Positions 46,201 through 55,191 are shown, counted from the stretch's first letter. The stretch is 64,000 bases of DNA from Hymenobacter terricola (GCF_017921975.2 NZ_JAGEMO020000008.1:1-64000), one strand, 5' to 3'. Made by a program: numbers and translations. Notes: generated from the sequence alone by a model not told the origin.

Positions 46201-47106
46201 ATGACTGCTGACTCCTGGCCCGCGCTGCCGGCCGATTCCTGGACCGATACCCGCCAGACCCTGCACATGTGGACGCAGATGGTGGGCAAAACCCGGCTGG
46301 CCCTCAGTCCCATGCTCAACCATTGGTGGCAGGTGCCGCTGTACGTCACGCCGCGGGGTCTTTCGACGGGGCCGATGCCCTACGCCGCCGGCAGCTGCGA
46401 GGTGGTGTTCGACTTCCGGGCGCACCAGCTGCGGGTGCACACCAGCGACGGCCGCGCCCACCAAATGGCCCTGGAACCCGTCTCCGTGGCCGATTTCTAC
46501 CGCCAGTACCGGGCCTTGCTGCGCGAGGCCGGCATTGCCGTAAAAATCTGGCCCGTGCCAGTGGAAGTGGAGGACGCCACGCCGTTTGACCAGGACCAGC
46601 ACCACTGCGCCTACGATGCCGCCGCGGTGGAAACGTTCTGGGAAATCTTGCTGCGGGCCGACCAGGTGCTGCAGGAGTTTCGCAGCCGTTTCCTGGGCAA
46701 GTGCAGCCCGGTGCATTTTTTCTGGGGCAGCTTCGATTTGGCCGTGACGCGCTTTTCGGGCCGGCCCGCGCCGCCGCACCCCGGCGGAATGCCCCACCTG
46801 GCCGACTGGGTCACCCGCGAGTCGTACTCGGCCGAGCAAAGCGCCGCCGGCTGGTGGCCCGGCGGCAACGGCCAGGAAGCCGCCTTCTACAGCTACGCCT
46901 ACCCCGGCAACCCGGAGCTGGCCCACGCCAAAATCCAACCGGCCGAAGCCATTTTCAGCCCGGAAATGGGCGAGTTTTTCCTGCCCTACGAAGCCGCCCG
47001 CACGGCCGCCAGCCCGCGTCAAACCGTGCTCGATTTCCTGCAAAGCACCTATGAGGCCGCGGCCACCCTCGCCCGATGGGACCGGCCGGCTCTGGAGCGC
47101 CAGTAA
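46201..47106 (+). CDS. DUF5996 family protein
   Basis: 301 residues. The family pattern WPALPADSWTDTRQTLHMWT, then RLALSPMLNHWWQVPLYVTP and HFFWGSFDLAVTRFSGRPAP is clear. Function unknown; no signal peptide. An in-frame ATG at 46162 would add 13 residues and cannot be excluded. Ends at a bidirectional terminator. Confidence 0.8.
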   Translation: MTADSWPALPADSWTDTRQTLHMWTQMVGKTRLALSPMLNHWWQVPLYVTPRGLSTGPMPYAAGSCEVVFDFRAHQLRVHTSDGRAHQMALEPVSVADFYRQYRALLREAGIAVKIWPVPVEVEDATPFDQDQHHCAYDAAAVETFWEILLRADQVLQEFRSRFLGKCSPVHFFWGSFDLAVTRFSGRPAPPHPGGMPHLADWVTRESYSAEQSAAGWWPGGNGQEAAFYSYAYPGNPELAHAKIQPAEAIFSPEMGEFFLPYEAARTAASPRQTVLDFLQSTYEAAATLARWDRPALERQ

Positions 47107-47132
47107 GCCCGGCCGCAGCGCCCATTCGTACT

Positions 47133-47169
47133 AAAAAAAGCCTCCGGGAAATTCCCTGGAGGCTTTTTT
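47133..47169. terminator. Bidirectional terminator
   Basis: AAAAAAAGCCTCC and GGAGGCTTTTTT arms extended by GGGAA/TTCCC, between convergent DUF5996 and Hsp20 genes. Confidence 0.92.
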
Positions 47170-47190
47170 GATTGGTGCTTGGGGCCTGCT

Positions 47191-47679
47191 CTAGCTCACG
47201 CCAATGGTTTGCGCGGGCTGGTTGGTGGCGGGGTTTTTCGGCAGCGTCACCGTCAGGATGCCTTCGGCGTAGCTGGCCGTGATGCCTTCGGCCAGCACCT
47301 TGCCGTTAAGTTGGAAGGCCCGCTCGAAGGAAGCGTTGCGGAACTCGCGGCGGGTGTAGCGCGGGTCGGCGGCGCCCTCAGCTTCCGGGGTCGCGTCGGC
47401 ACCCTGGTAGGCGATGATCAGCACGTCGTTCTCTACTTTGAGCGTGATGTTTTCCTTCACCAAACCGGCCGCGAACAGGGTCAGGACGAAGCTGGTTTCG
47501 GTGGTTTCGATGTTGACCGGCACGGGCTGCCAGGCTCCGCCGAAGAATTTGGCCCAGGGTGGCCCGCCGCGGTGGCCGTGCTGGCCGCCAAAATGGCGGC
47601 CCCAGTGCCGGCCCCGCCCGCCGCAGCCGGCGTGCGCACCTTGTTGAGAATAAGAATCGGTGGCTTGTTGATTGTACAT
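47191..47679 (-). CDS. Hsp20/alpha-crystallin small heat-shock protein
   Basis: 162 residues. A Gly/His-rich N terminus (CGGRGRHWGRHFGGQHGHRG) is followed by the crystallin domain (VPVNIETTETSFVLTLFAAG, ITLKVENDVLIIAYQG, YTRREFRNASFERAFQL, ITASYAEGILTVTLPK). Holdase chaperone in the cytosol. The His/Gly-rich arm is uncommon. 36 bases after a small membrane protein gene, probably one transcript. Confidence 0.9.
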   Translation of the reverse strand: MYNQQATDSYSQQGAHAGCGGRGRHWGRHFGGQHGHRGGPPWAKFFGGAWQPVPVNIETTETSFVLTLFAAGLVKENITLKVENDVLIIAYQGADATPEAEGAADPRYTRREFRNASFERAFQLNGKVLAEGITASYAEGILTVTLPKNPATNQPAQTIGVS

Positions 47680-47715
47680 GATTTGAGGGAGTTAGGTGAT
47701 GAAAAGAAAGGTGGT

Positions 47716-47946
47716 TTACGCTACTTTAACGGAGCGGGTGGGGCCGCTTGGCGTCATGGCGGGCCGGTACCATTGGTCGTCGATGGGCACCGGCCGGACG
47801 CCGGACATCGCCCCAAAGGCGGGCCCAAATTTCGCCATCCGGCGGCTCCAAAGTGCGCCGGCAAACCGGCGCCGGCCGCCGCGCAGCAGCCGGAATACAA
47901 CGCCCAGGACCAGGAAGGCCCCGATGATTTTCAGGATATTTTTCAT
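47716..47946 (-). CDS. Small membrane protein of unknown function
   Basis: 76 residues with one membrane helix at the start (MKNILKIIGAFLVLGVVFRL), then a basic stretch RRGGRRRF-like (RGGRRRFAGALWSRR) and a Pro-rich tail. No family known. Supported mainly by its fitting start and its position 36 bases before the Hsp20 gene. Confidence 0.5.
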   Translation of the reverse strand: MKNILKIIGAFLVLGVVFRLLRGGRRRFAGALWSRRMAKFGPAFGAMSGVRPVPIDDQWYRPAMTPSGPTRSVKVA

Positions 47947-48251
47947 AACAGGAAATGGTTGAATGAAGCGGCGCGGGCAGCGGGCCCCGGTTTCGAATGC
48001 AAGCCGTTTTCGGGGCTAGCTCAGCCTGGCATTCGTGGGCAAGTGGGCCGCCCGGTCTTCTCTATAGAAATCGAATGACGGGGTGGTTTTACTCTAACCG
48101 GCCCCAACTTTTTTTTCATATCGCCCCAAAACAGCTGCCGAGGGCTAAAATGAGGCTTTGGGGCTGGGGGAAAAGCGGAGTTTTCAGCCAGCGCATAAAC
48201 CGAAAAGACCTGGTCGAAACCGGGCATTTTGCATCAGTGAAATTAACGGCT
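47947..48251. other. 305-base gap between two minus-strand units
   Basis: It separates the small membrane protein gene from the sigma-factor partner. It has an AT-rich stretch (about 48108-48120, a run of T). I see no convincing gene; possible promoter of the small-protein/Hsp20 unit, but no clear TAnnTTTG match. Confidence 0.35.
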
Positions 48252-48626
48252 CTAGGCCGTGGGGGGCGGGCCCTGAGGCGGGCGGCCCCAGGCGCGGGCG
48301 CGGGCCTGCCACTGCTGCCGGAACTGGTGCCGCTCTTCTTCGCTCATGCGCTGCCATTTTTCCCGGCCTTCGTGGTGCCGCTGCCAACCGGCGCCGCCCG
48401 GCCGCCCGCCCCGGCCGGGCCCAAACGAGCCAAACAGCACCCGGCACAGCGCCAGCAGCCCCACGCCCTGCCAGTAGCTGAGCCGGCCCGCGTGCACGGC
48501 CTCCGGCAAAATGGCGTTCCAGAGCGCCATCACCACGCCGCCCAGGACCAGGGCAGCAGCCCCGGCCACCAGCGGAAAGAAGAGTGACAGGCCCCACGGG
48601 CCGCGGCGTTGTCGGAAGAAGGACAT
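48252..48626 (-). CDS. Small membrane protein paired with an ECF sigma factor
   Basis: 124 residues. Two membrane helices (LFFPLVAGAAALVLGGVVMA and YWQGVGLLALCRVLFGSFGP), then a basic tail (WQRMSEEERHQFRQQWQARA). This pattern of two helices and a MSEEER-type tail recurs in proteins coded just after ECF sigma genes in Bacteroidota. It starts 10 bases after the sigma gene. It may sense the membrane state or control the sigma factor; this is inference. Confidence 0.7.
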   Translation of the reverse strand: MSFFRQRRGPWGLSLFFPLVAGAAALVLGGVVMALWNAILPEAVHAGRLSYWQGVGLLALCRVLFGSFGPGRGGRPGGAGWQRHHEGREKWQRMSEEERHQFRQQWQARARAWGRPPQGPPPTA

Positions 48627-48636
48627 GGGCGAAAGG

Positions 48637-49188
48637 TTAATAGTTGATAAATTCCTGGTACAGGCTTTCCAGGCGCTTGCGCAGGTGCTTCACGGCGTAG
48701 CCCTTGCGCGAAATCAGGGTTTTGATGTTCTCGCCGGTTTCGTCGGCGATTTCCTGAAACGTGCGCTCTTCCAGCTCGTTTTGCACGAATATGTCGCGCT
48801 GCGCAGCCGGCAGCTCCTCCAAAGCCAGAAATAACTGGTCCCAGAACAGCTGCTTGAGGTCCTCGGCTTCGGGCGTGGGTGCTTCGGCATATAGAATGTC
48901 GCGGAAGCTGACGCCGCCATCTTCGTCCTCGTAGCTGTAGTCATCGAGCCGCTCTTCGTGCTTTTTGCGGCTCTTGTCCACAATCTTGTTGCGGGCCACG
49001 CGGTGCAGCCAGCCGCTCACCTGCTCGATGGCGCCCAGCTCGGACTGGCTGCCGAACTGGTACCACACGTCCTGCAGAATATCTTCCGCGTCCTCGTCCG
49101 TCGCCACCCGCCCGCGCACGAACGCAAACAGCTGCTTGCTGTATTGCTTCACGGTCTGAACGAGGGTTTGCTGGTTGGGGGAAGTCAC
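48637..49188 (-). CDS. ECF-type RNA polymerase sigma factor
   Basis: 183 residues. Region 2: DEDAEDILQDVWYQFGSQSE, VSGWLHRVARNKIVDKSRKK; region 4: LEELPAAQRDIFVQNELEER, then FQEIADETGENIKTLISRKG. GTG start at 49188 gives the usual length. In a unit with the downstream membrane protein. Confidence 0.9.
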   Translation of the reverse strand: MTSPNQQTLVQTVKQYSKQLFAFVRGRVATDEDAEDILQDVWYQFGSQSELGAIEQVSGWLHRVARNKIVDKSRKKHEERLDDYSYEDEDGGVSFRDILYAEAPTPEAEDLKQLFWDQLFLALEELPAAQRDIFVQNELEERTFQEIADETGENIKTLISRKGYAVKHLRKRLESLYQEFINY

Positions 49189-49451
49189 TGCGCAGAATGT
49201 AGGCGGCTGTTGCAGAAAACGATTCGCGGCCGCGCTTTACTTTATTCCAATTGATTTTAGCCCCTGGCCACCCTTCAAATGACCAGCAGGCCCTTGCCTG
49301 ACGCCTGATAATAGTGCCGCCCGGCCAGCGGCGCTTTCGCCCACAGGCGCCGAACGGGCGGCAGTGTGTTACTGCCGGTGAATTAGTTATGCCACCCGGG
49401 GGTATGTTTGCTTCCGAAGCCTGAGATTTTTGACCCAGGATTACCCGTGGC
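49189..49451. other. 263-base divergent intergenic region
   Basis: Between the sigma gene (minus) and the GntP gene (plus). I see no consensus promoter, repeat or small gene in it. Confidence 0.3.
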
Positions 49452-50777
49452 ATGACCCTCCTCATCATTGTGCTGGCCGTGTTGGCCCTTATCATCCTCA
49501 GTACCTGGGGCAAAGTCAATGCGTTTCTGGCGTTTCTGCTCGTGACCATTCCGGCGGGGCTGGCCTTGGGGCTGGCGCCGGGGCAGGTGCTGGCCGCTGT
49601 GCAAAAGGGCTTGGGCGATACCCTGGGCTCGGTGGTGCTGGTGGTGGTGCTGGGGGCCATGCTGGGCAAGCTGGTGGCCGAAAGCGGTGCGGCTCAGCGC
49701 ATTGCCGCCGTGCTCATGGGCGCGTTTGGAGCAAAAAATATTCAGTGGACGATGATGGTGACGGGCTTTATCATCGGCATTCCGCTGTTCTACAACGTGG
49801 GTTTCCTGCTGGTTATCCCGCTGATATTCTCGGTGGTGTACCAGTACCGGCTGCCGGCCGTGTACGTGGGCCTGCCCATGCTCGCGTCGCTTTCGGTGCT
49901 GCACGGCTTCCTGCCGCCGCACCCCGCGCCCACGGCGCTGGTGGCGCTGTTCCACGCCAATGTGGGCCTCACGTTTGGCTATGGGCTGCTGGTGGCGGTG
50001 CCGGCCGTGGTTCTTGCCGGGCCGCTGTATGCGCGCACGCTGCGGGGCATGGTATCGGCGCCGCTGGCGGGTTTTGTGAGTGCCGCGAAAGCGGAAACTG
50101 CGCTGCCGGGCACGCGCAACAGCTTCCTCTCATCGTTGCTGCCGGTGCTCGTGCTGGCGGCCGTGCTGGGGTTGCAGGCAGTGCTGCCGCCCGGCGGGCC
50201 GCTGGCCCCGGCCCTCGCCTTTTTGGCCGACCCTGGGGTGGTGATGCTGCTTTCCGTGGGCGTGGCCACGTTCAGCCTGGGCCTCAGGCAGGGCAAAAGC
50301 ATGGCCGCCGTGATGGAAACCTACGGCGAAGCCATCCGCGACGTGGCGCCGCTGCTGCTCATCATCGGCGGAGCCGGGGCCCTGAAGGAAGTGCTGGTGG
50401 AAAGCGGGGCGGGCCTGGCCATTGCCGCCGGCCTGCACGACACCGGCTTGCCGCCCCTGGTGCTGGGCTGGCTGCTGGCCGGCCTCATCCGGGTGTGCCT
50501 GGGCTCGGCCACGGTGGCGGGCCTCACGGCGGCCGGCGTGATGCTGCCCACCATGGCCCACTCAGCCGTCAACCCCAACCTGATGGTGCTGGCTATTGGG
50601 GCGGGCAGCCTGCTGTTTTCGCACGTGAATGACAGCGGTTTCTGGCTGTTTAAGCAGTATTTCAACCTCTCGGTGCGCGACACGCTGCGCTCGTGGTCGG
50701 CCATGGAAACCATTGTCTCGGTGGTGGGCCTGCTGGGCGTGCTGCTCCTGAATTGGGTGCTGCTGCTGGCGCAGTAA
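49452..50777 (+). CDS. GntP-family gluconate/organic-acid permease
   Basis: 441 residues with about 12 membrane helices. Typical parts: VNAFLAFLLVTIPAGLALGL, GFIIGIPLFYNVGFLLVIPL, GFLPPHPAPTALVALFHANV, GAGALKEVLVESGAGLAIA and FSHVNDSGFWLFKQYFNLSV. Proton symporter for gluconate or related acids. No gluconate kinase gene lies near it. Confidence 0.93.
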   Translation: MTLLIIVLAVLALIILSTWGKVNAFLAFLLVTIPAGLALGLAPGQVLAAVQKGLGDTLGSVVLVVVLGAMLGKLVAESGAAQRIAAVLMGAFGAKNIQWTMMVTGFIIGIPLFYNVGFLLVIPLIFSVVYQYRLPAVYVGLPMLASLSVLHGFLPPHPAPTALVALFHANVGLTFGYGLLVAVPAVVLAGPLYARTLRGMVSAPLAGFVSAAKAETALPGTRNSFLSSLLPVLVLAAVLGLQAVLPPGGPLAPALAFLADPGVVMLLSVGVATFSLGLRQGKSMAAVMETYGEAIRDVAPLLLIIGGAGALKEVLVESGAGLAIAAGLHDTGLPPLVLGWLLAGLIRVCLGSATVAGLTAAGVMLPTMAHSAVNPNLMVLAIGAGSLLFSHVNDSGFWLFKQYFNLSVRDTLRSWSAMETIVSVVGLLGVLLLNWVLLLAQ

Positions 50778-50890
50778 AAAGGCAGTCAATGCACATCCAT
50801 GAAACGAGGTAGAGACTGATTTCACTGGCTCTAAGGCTCCATATTTTCAGTAAATTGCTGGCCTGCTCCCACCCTTTCAAACCCGCCGCC

Positions 50891-51370
50891 ATGCGCAACA
50901 TCCCCGCCCACCGGCCCCTCCTTTTTCTAAGCACGGTGGCGCTGGCCGCGTTGCTGCTGGCGGGGCCCCCGGCCGCTGCCCAGCAGGTACCCGTGGCCGT
51001 CAACCACACGGCGCTCTACGTCTTCGATTTGAAAAAAAGCGAAGCCTTTTACCGCGACGTGATGAACCTGCCCGAAATTCCCGAGCCGTTCAAGGATGGC
51101 CGTCACATCTGGTTCCGGACGGGGCCGCACAGCCAGCTGCACATCATCCAGGGGGCCGCCAAAGTGGAGCCGCACGACATCAACTCGCACCTGGCTTTCA
51201 GTGTCAAAAACCTGCCCGCTTTCATGGCTCACCTCGACAAAGCCAACGTGCATTACGGCACCTGGAAAGGCGAGGAAAAACAAACCACCCTGCGGCCCGA
51301 TGGCATCAAGCAAGTCTACTTGCAGGACCCGGATAATTTCTGGCTGGAAGTGAACGACGACCCTTTTTAA
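50891..51370 (+). CDS. Exported VOC-family (glyoxalase fold) protein
   Basis: 159 residues with a signal peptide (LLFLSTVALAALLLAGPP, cut near AAA-QQ), then the VOC fold: VNHTALYVFDLKKSEAFYRD, HSQLHIIQ, INSHLAFSVKNLPAFMAHLD and KQVYLQDPDNFWLEV. Metal ligands (His, Glu) of the glyoxalase type are present at the expected strands. An exported VOC protein is uncommon. ATG at 50891 is chosen because it starts the signal. Convergent with a DUF1080 gene, 6 bases apart. Confidence 0.82.
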   Translation: MRNIPAHRPLLFLSTVALAALLLAGPPAAAQQVPVAVNHTALYVFDLKKSEAFYRDVMNLPEIPEPFKDGRHIWFRTGPHSQLHIIQGAAKVEPHDINSHLAFSVKNLPAFMAHLDKANVHYGTWKGEEKQTTLRPDGIKQVYLQDPDNFWLEVNDDPF

Positions 51371-51376
51371 GCCCGA

Positions 51377-52261
51377 TTACTTCCCCGCAAAATACCTGGC
51401 ATACTGCGCCGGCATAGCCGCCAGCGGCTTGATGACGATGCCCTTGTAAAACACCTCGGCGGCTTCGCTTTGCAGCTGGATTTTGCCGTGCGTGAGGGGC
51501 TGGCGCTGGCCATCTTTTACGTAGCTGGAGTTGTTCACGGCCATTACTACCTGGCCGTTCACGAGGTGCAGGCTTTGGCCGTTCACGTTGATTAATTCCA
51601 GCTCCGTCCATTCGCTGTTGGGGCGCTCGGGGCTGGCGGCGTAGCAGAAGTAGGCGGTGCCGCCGCCCAGCTTTACCGTGGGTGCGGCGGGGTCGAAGCG
51701 GAGAGTGTCCTGGGTGCGGCGGGCGGTGATGTCGGCGGCGGAATTGGCGATGCACCAATAGTCGCCCATGGAGTTACCCTTCTGGTATTCCGATACTTGA
51801 AACTCCTGGCTCAGCATCCAGCTGTGCCAATAGTCGACGCCGCACTCGCCCTGGCTATTGTAGAGAATGCCGCTGTCGCGCGGCTCATCCAGGCGCGGCA
51901 GCCACTTTTTCTGGCCCCATTTCACCTTCAGCTTCAGGTCGTAATTCGTGAAATCCTGCTTCGTAAACACGCAGCCGTAAATCTCCCCGCTAATGCGCAG
52001 CACCGGCTCGCCGCCCTGCATGGTGACCGAAAACACATTCCCCTCGTTCTTACCGTAGCCGATGGGCGGCAGGGGCTGGCCCTGGGCATCGGTGGGCGGC
52101 TGGCCTTTGTCGCCGGGCACATGCCGGTGGCTCTCAAAGGTCTGCCACTTGCTTAGGCTTTGGTCGAGCAGGGGCTCCCAGCCTTTGGGCGGAGCAGTCC
52201 GAAACGAGGCGGCGCTCAAGAGCAGCGTGGCGGCCGTTAGCAGCGGGAAATTTTTTCTCAT
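51377..52261 (-). CDS. DUF1080 (3-keto-glycoside hydrolase-like) protein
   Basis: 294 residues with a signal-like start (FPLLTAATLLLSAASF). The DUF1080 fold (a concanavalin-like sandwich) shows: DQSLSKWQTFESH, EGNVFSVTMQGGEPVLRISG, LKLKVKWGQKKWLPRLDEPR, DSGILYNSQG and MLSQEFQVSEYQKGNSMGDY. Some DUF1080 proteins cleave 3-keto-disaccharides. On the minus strand TAGATTTG at 52303 to 52296 could be the -7 element. It lies divergently beside a TIM-barrel gene. Confidence 0.85.
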   Translation of the reverse strand: MRKNFPLLTAATLLLSAASFRTAPPKGWEPLLDQSLSKWQTFESHRHVPGDKGQPPTDAQGQPLPPIGYGKNEGNVFSVTMQGGEPVLRISGEIYGCVFTKQDFTNYDLKLKVKWGQKKWLPRLDEPRDSGILYNSQGECGVDYWHSWMLSQEFQVSEYQKGNSMGDYWCIANSAADITARRTQDTLRFDPAAPTVKLGGGTAYFCYAASPERPNSEWTELELINVNGQSLHLVNGQVVMAVNNSSYVKDGQRQPLTHGKIQLQSEAAEVFYKGIVIKPLAAMPAQYARYFAGK

Positions 52262-52473
52262 CAGGCGAGGCAAAAATCTGGCGGGTTTTCCGGGTCAAAT
52301 CTACTCATTGAAGTTGGTTGCGCCACGCGTGGCAAGCTCCTTGCAAGGGGCTGGTTTTTGCCTGTTTAGCCCAATAAATGACCCGAAACGCACGGGGTCG
52401 CTATCTTGCTTTATCTTTTCGCGCGGCGCTCCGGCGTTCCATCCAAATTTCCCACCCAACTCCCGCTGCCCCC

Positions 52474-53367
52474 ATGACTACTCGTAGAGATTTCCTCGCC
52501 TCGGCCGCCCTGCTTTCGGCCGGTCTACTGGTATCGCCGACGCTGCTGGCCCGCGCCAAGGCCTACAACAAAAAGTACATCGGCCTCCAGCTCTACACCG
52601 TGCGCGATGCCATGGCCAAGGACCCCGCCGGCACGCTGGCGCAGCTGGCCAAAATGGGCTACAACTCGGTGGAAGGCGCCACCTACACCGGCAGCCAGAA
52701 ATTCTACGGCATGACGCCCCTGGCCTTCGCTGCCCTGCTCAAGCAAAACGGCCTGATAATGCCCAGCAGCCACTACCGGCTGGGCGAAGAAACCACCAAC
52801 GGCGCCCCCACCATGGGCACCATCCTCCACGACTGGGACCGCGCCGTGGACGATGCCGCGGCGGCCGGCGTGAAATACATGGTCTGCGCCTACCTCTCGG
52901 AGCCCGAGCGCGGCAACCTCGACCACTACAAGTACATTGCCGAGCAGCTTAACAAAGCCGGCGAGCGCTGCCAAAAGGCGGGCCTGCAGCTATGCTACCA
53001 CAACCATGATTTTGAATTCGCGCCCCAGGATGGCAAACTGCCCTATGATATCCTGCTCGCTACCGATAAAAAACTGGTGAAAATGGAGCTGGACCTCTAC
53101 TGGGCCACCAAAGCCGGCCACGACCCGTTGGCGCTGTTCAAGCAGAACCCCGGCCGCTTCCCGCTCTGGCACGTCAAGGACATGGACAAGGCCGTGCCGC
53201 ATTCGTTCACCGAAGTCGGCAACGGCAGCATCGACTTCAAGAAAATCTTCGCCCACGCTGCTGAGGCCGGCCTGCAATATTTCTTCGTGGAGCAGGACAT
53301 CACGCCCGGCTCACCCTTCGACAGCGCCAGCAAAAGCCTGGCTTATATCAAGAAAAACCTGGTGTAG
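52474..53367 (+). CDS. Exported sugar-phosphate isomerase/epimerase-like TIM barrel
   Basis: 297 residues. It begins MTTRRDFLASAALLSAGLLV, a Tat-type signal. The barrel carries YIGLQLYTVRDAMAKD, LCYHNHDFEF (metal/active His), KMELDLYWATKAGHDPLALF, LWHVKDMDKA and FFVEQDITPG. It is a close relative of the gene at 54290, sharing YHNHDFEF, ELDLYW and HVKDMDKA. Probably acts on a keto-sugar in the periplasm. The ATG at 52474 is chosen because it begins the signal. Confidence 0.85.
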   Translation: MTTRRDFLASAALLSAGLLVSPTLLARAKAYNKKYIGLQLYTVRDAMAKDPAGTLAQLAKMGYNSVEGATYTGSQKFYGMTPLAFAALLKQNGLIMPSSHYRLGEETTNGAPTMGTILHDWDRAVDDAAAAGVKYMVCAYLSEPERGNLDHYKYIAEQLNKAGERCQKAGLQLCYHNHDFEFAPQDGKLPYDILLATDKKLVKMELDLYWATKAGHDPLALFKQNPGRFPLWHVKDMDKAVPHSFTEVGNGSIDFKKIFAHAAEAGLQYFFVEQDITPGSPFDSASKSLAYIKKNLV

Positions 53368-53392
53368 GGCAGAAGGGCAAGGCCAAGGGTAG

Positions 53393-53430
53393 AGAACGTC
53401 ATGCTGAGCGCAACCGAAGCATGACGTTCT
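53393..53430. repeat. Dispersed palindromic repeat, short copy
   Basis: AGAACGTCATGCT and AGCATGACGTTCT, perfect 13-base arms around GAGCGCAACCGA, between convergent genes; followed by T-rich DNA, so it might also act as a terminator. Confidence 0.85.
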
Positions 53431-53463
53431 TCTTCTGTTCTTCAGCACAATAATTAGTAAGCC

Positions 53464-54255
53464 CTATTTAGTTGCCGCCGCCGGCAGTTCCCGAATCCAG
53501 ATGTTGCGGTAGCTTAACGGCTCGCTTTTGTCGCCGTGGGCCTGGAGCTTGATGGGCAAGGGGCCGTGCGCGGCCTGGTACGAGGGCTTGCCGATGTACT
53601 GCGTGGGGCCGGTGAGGGCGGTGTGGTTCTGCACCAGTACGCCGTTGAAAAACACGGTGGCGTAGGCCGGTGTCACCAGCGCGCCGCCGGAGCCGAACAC
53701 CGGCGCCGTCCACACCACGTCGTAGGTCTGCCATTCGCCGGGCCTGCGGGCGGGGTTGGCCAGTGGGATGGCCTGCTTGTAGAGGCTGCCGGCCATGCCG
53801 TTCACGTAGGTTTTGTTCTGGTAGGCGTCCACGATTTGCAGCTCGTAGCCCAGGTCGCCGCTGCCCGTCGAGGCCAGAAACACGCCGCTGTTGCCCCGGG
53901 CCTGCCCCGTGCCGCTGATGTTGGCCGGAATGCGCCACTCCAGATGCAGCTGGTAGCTGCCGAAGCTGCGCTTGGTTTCAATGTTGCCCACGTCTTTTTT
54001 AACCGTCATTATTCCGCCGGCCACCGTCCAGTTGGCCGGGGCCTTGTGGTCGCTGGTGAGCACCCATTGGTCGAGGTTTTTGCCATCGAACAGCACCAGC
54101 GCATCGGAGGGCGCGTCGGCGGTGGTTTTGCCGGGCATCACCACCGGGGGCACGGGCTCGTACACCTCCGTATCCTCGGGCTTGGCGGTTTGCTGGGCGT
54201 GCGCGGCCCCCAGGCTGGCGGCCAGAAGGGTGGTGAGCAACAGGCGAATTTTCAT
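53464..54255 (-). CDS. DUF1080 (3-keto-disaccharide hydrolase-like) protein
   Basis: 263 residues with a signal peptide (MKIRLLLTTLLAASLGAAHA, then QQ). Motifs: LVLFDGKNLDQWVLTSDHKA, GGIMTVKKDVGNIETKRSFG, YQLHLEWRIP, NSGVFLASTGSGDLGYELQI and PIKLQAHGDKSEPLSYRNIW, all standard for DUF1080. Last gene of the minus-strand sugar unit, 34 bases after a TIM-barrel gene. Confidence 0.9.
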   Translation of the reverse strand: MKIRLLLTTLLAASLGAAHAQQTAKPEDTEVYEPVPPVVMPGKTTADAPSDALVLFDGKNLDQWVLTSDHKAPANWTVAGGIMTVKKDVGNIETKRSFGSYQLHLEWRIPANISGTGQARGNSGVFLASTGSGDLGYELQIVDAYQNKTYVNGMAGSLYKQAIPLANPARRPGEWQTYDVVWTAPVFGSGGALVTPAYATVFFNGVLVQNHTALTGPTQYIGKPSYQAAHGPLPIKLQAHGDKSEPLSYRNIWIRELPAAATK

Positions 54256-54289
54256 GGGACGAGGAAGTTAATCCGTGGGTAGTTTTCGG

Positions 54290-55177
54290 TTACGAAAGCA
54301 GCTTGTTTCTGATGTAGGCCGCGCTTTGGGTGATGCTCTGGTAGGCGTCGATGGCGAAGTATTCCTGCTCCATAAAAACATGAGTAAGCCCCGCCGTTTT
54401 CGCGTGCTGGAAGATGGTTTTGAAGTTGATGCTGCCCGCCCCGATTTCGGTGTTATGCTCCGGCTGGGCCTTGTCCATATCCTTAACGTGCCACATGGTG
54501 AAGCGCCCCGGATGGGCCGCAATGAGCTGCAACGGGTCCTTTCCGGCGCGCACCACCCAATACAAATCCAGCTCAAAATCAACCAGCGCCGGCGTGGTTT
54601 CGCGCAGCAGCACGTCGTACAGCGAAGTGCCCCCGATGGCCTTAAACTCGAAATCGTGGTTGTGGTACGCCAGCTTCAGGCCCTCCGCTTTGCAGAGCGC
54701 GCCGGCCTTGTTCAGCTTGTCGGCAATGGCCTTGAAATCATCGGGCGTTTTGCGCAGCTGCTCATCCAGATGCGGCACCACGATATAGGCCTGGCCACAG
54801 ATTGCGGCGGCTTCCAGATAGGCCTTTAGGGCATCCGCATTGCCGTCCCGCACGAAGCCGTTCATCTCGTAGTGCCCGCTGGAAGTGGTGAGGCCATTGG
54901 CCGCCAGCACTGCCTTGAATTCCTTAGGCGCGAGGCCCCAGAAGTGGGTTTGCGGGCTGTAGCCGTAGGTTTCCACCTCGCCGTAGCCGGCGCGTGCCAC
55001 CTTGGCCAGCACGCCCGGCACGTCCTTGCCGATGTAGTCGCGCAAAGTGTAGAGCTGGAGGCCCACTTTCAGGTCCGTCGGCCTCGCAAAAAGCTCTCCC
55101 GGCCGCACCACGGCAAGGGCCGACAACAAGCCGGCCTGCTTGAGAAAATTTCGGCGCTGGTTCTTTGGGTTTTCCAT
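54290..55177 (-). CDS. Exported sugar-phosphate isomerase/epimerase-like TIM barrel
   Basis: 295 residues. A Tat-like start (NQRRNFLKQAGLLSALAVVR), then LKVGLQLYTLRDYIGKDVPG, LAYHNHDFEF, VDFELDLYWVVRAGKDPLQL, TMWHVKDMDKA and FMEQEYF. A paralogue of the gene at 52474. ATG at 55177; 9 more codons are open but not signal-like. 14 bases downstream of the next upstream gene, so in one transcript. Confidence 0.88.
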   Translation of the reverse strand: MENPKNQRRNFLKQAGLLSALAVVRPGELFARPTDLKVGLQLYTLRDYIGKDVPGVLAKVARAGYGEVETYGYSPQTHFWGLAPKEFKAVLAANGLTTSSGHYEMNGFVRDGNADALKAYLEAAAICGQAYIVVPHLDEQLRKTPDDFKAIADKLNKAGALCKAEGLKLAYHNHDFEFKAIGGTSLYDVLLRETTPALVDFELDLYWVVRAGKDPLQLIAAHPGRFTMWHVKDMDKAQPEHNTEIGAGSINFKTIFQHAKTAGLTHVFMEQEYFAIDAYQSITQSAAYIRNKLLS

Positions 55178-55191
55178 GGTAAATGAATGGT

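Noticed and set aside
43969-47043. A very long open frame (1024 codons) on the minus strand
   Set aside because: It is antisense to paaZ and the DUF5996 gene, is rich in His, Arg and Gly, and has no family pattern. GC-rich codon use on the plus strand keeps this frame open.
48021-48227. A 68-codon minus-strand frame in the 47947-48251 gap
   Set aside because: No family, no fitting start and Pro/Arg-rich composition like that of shadow frames.
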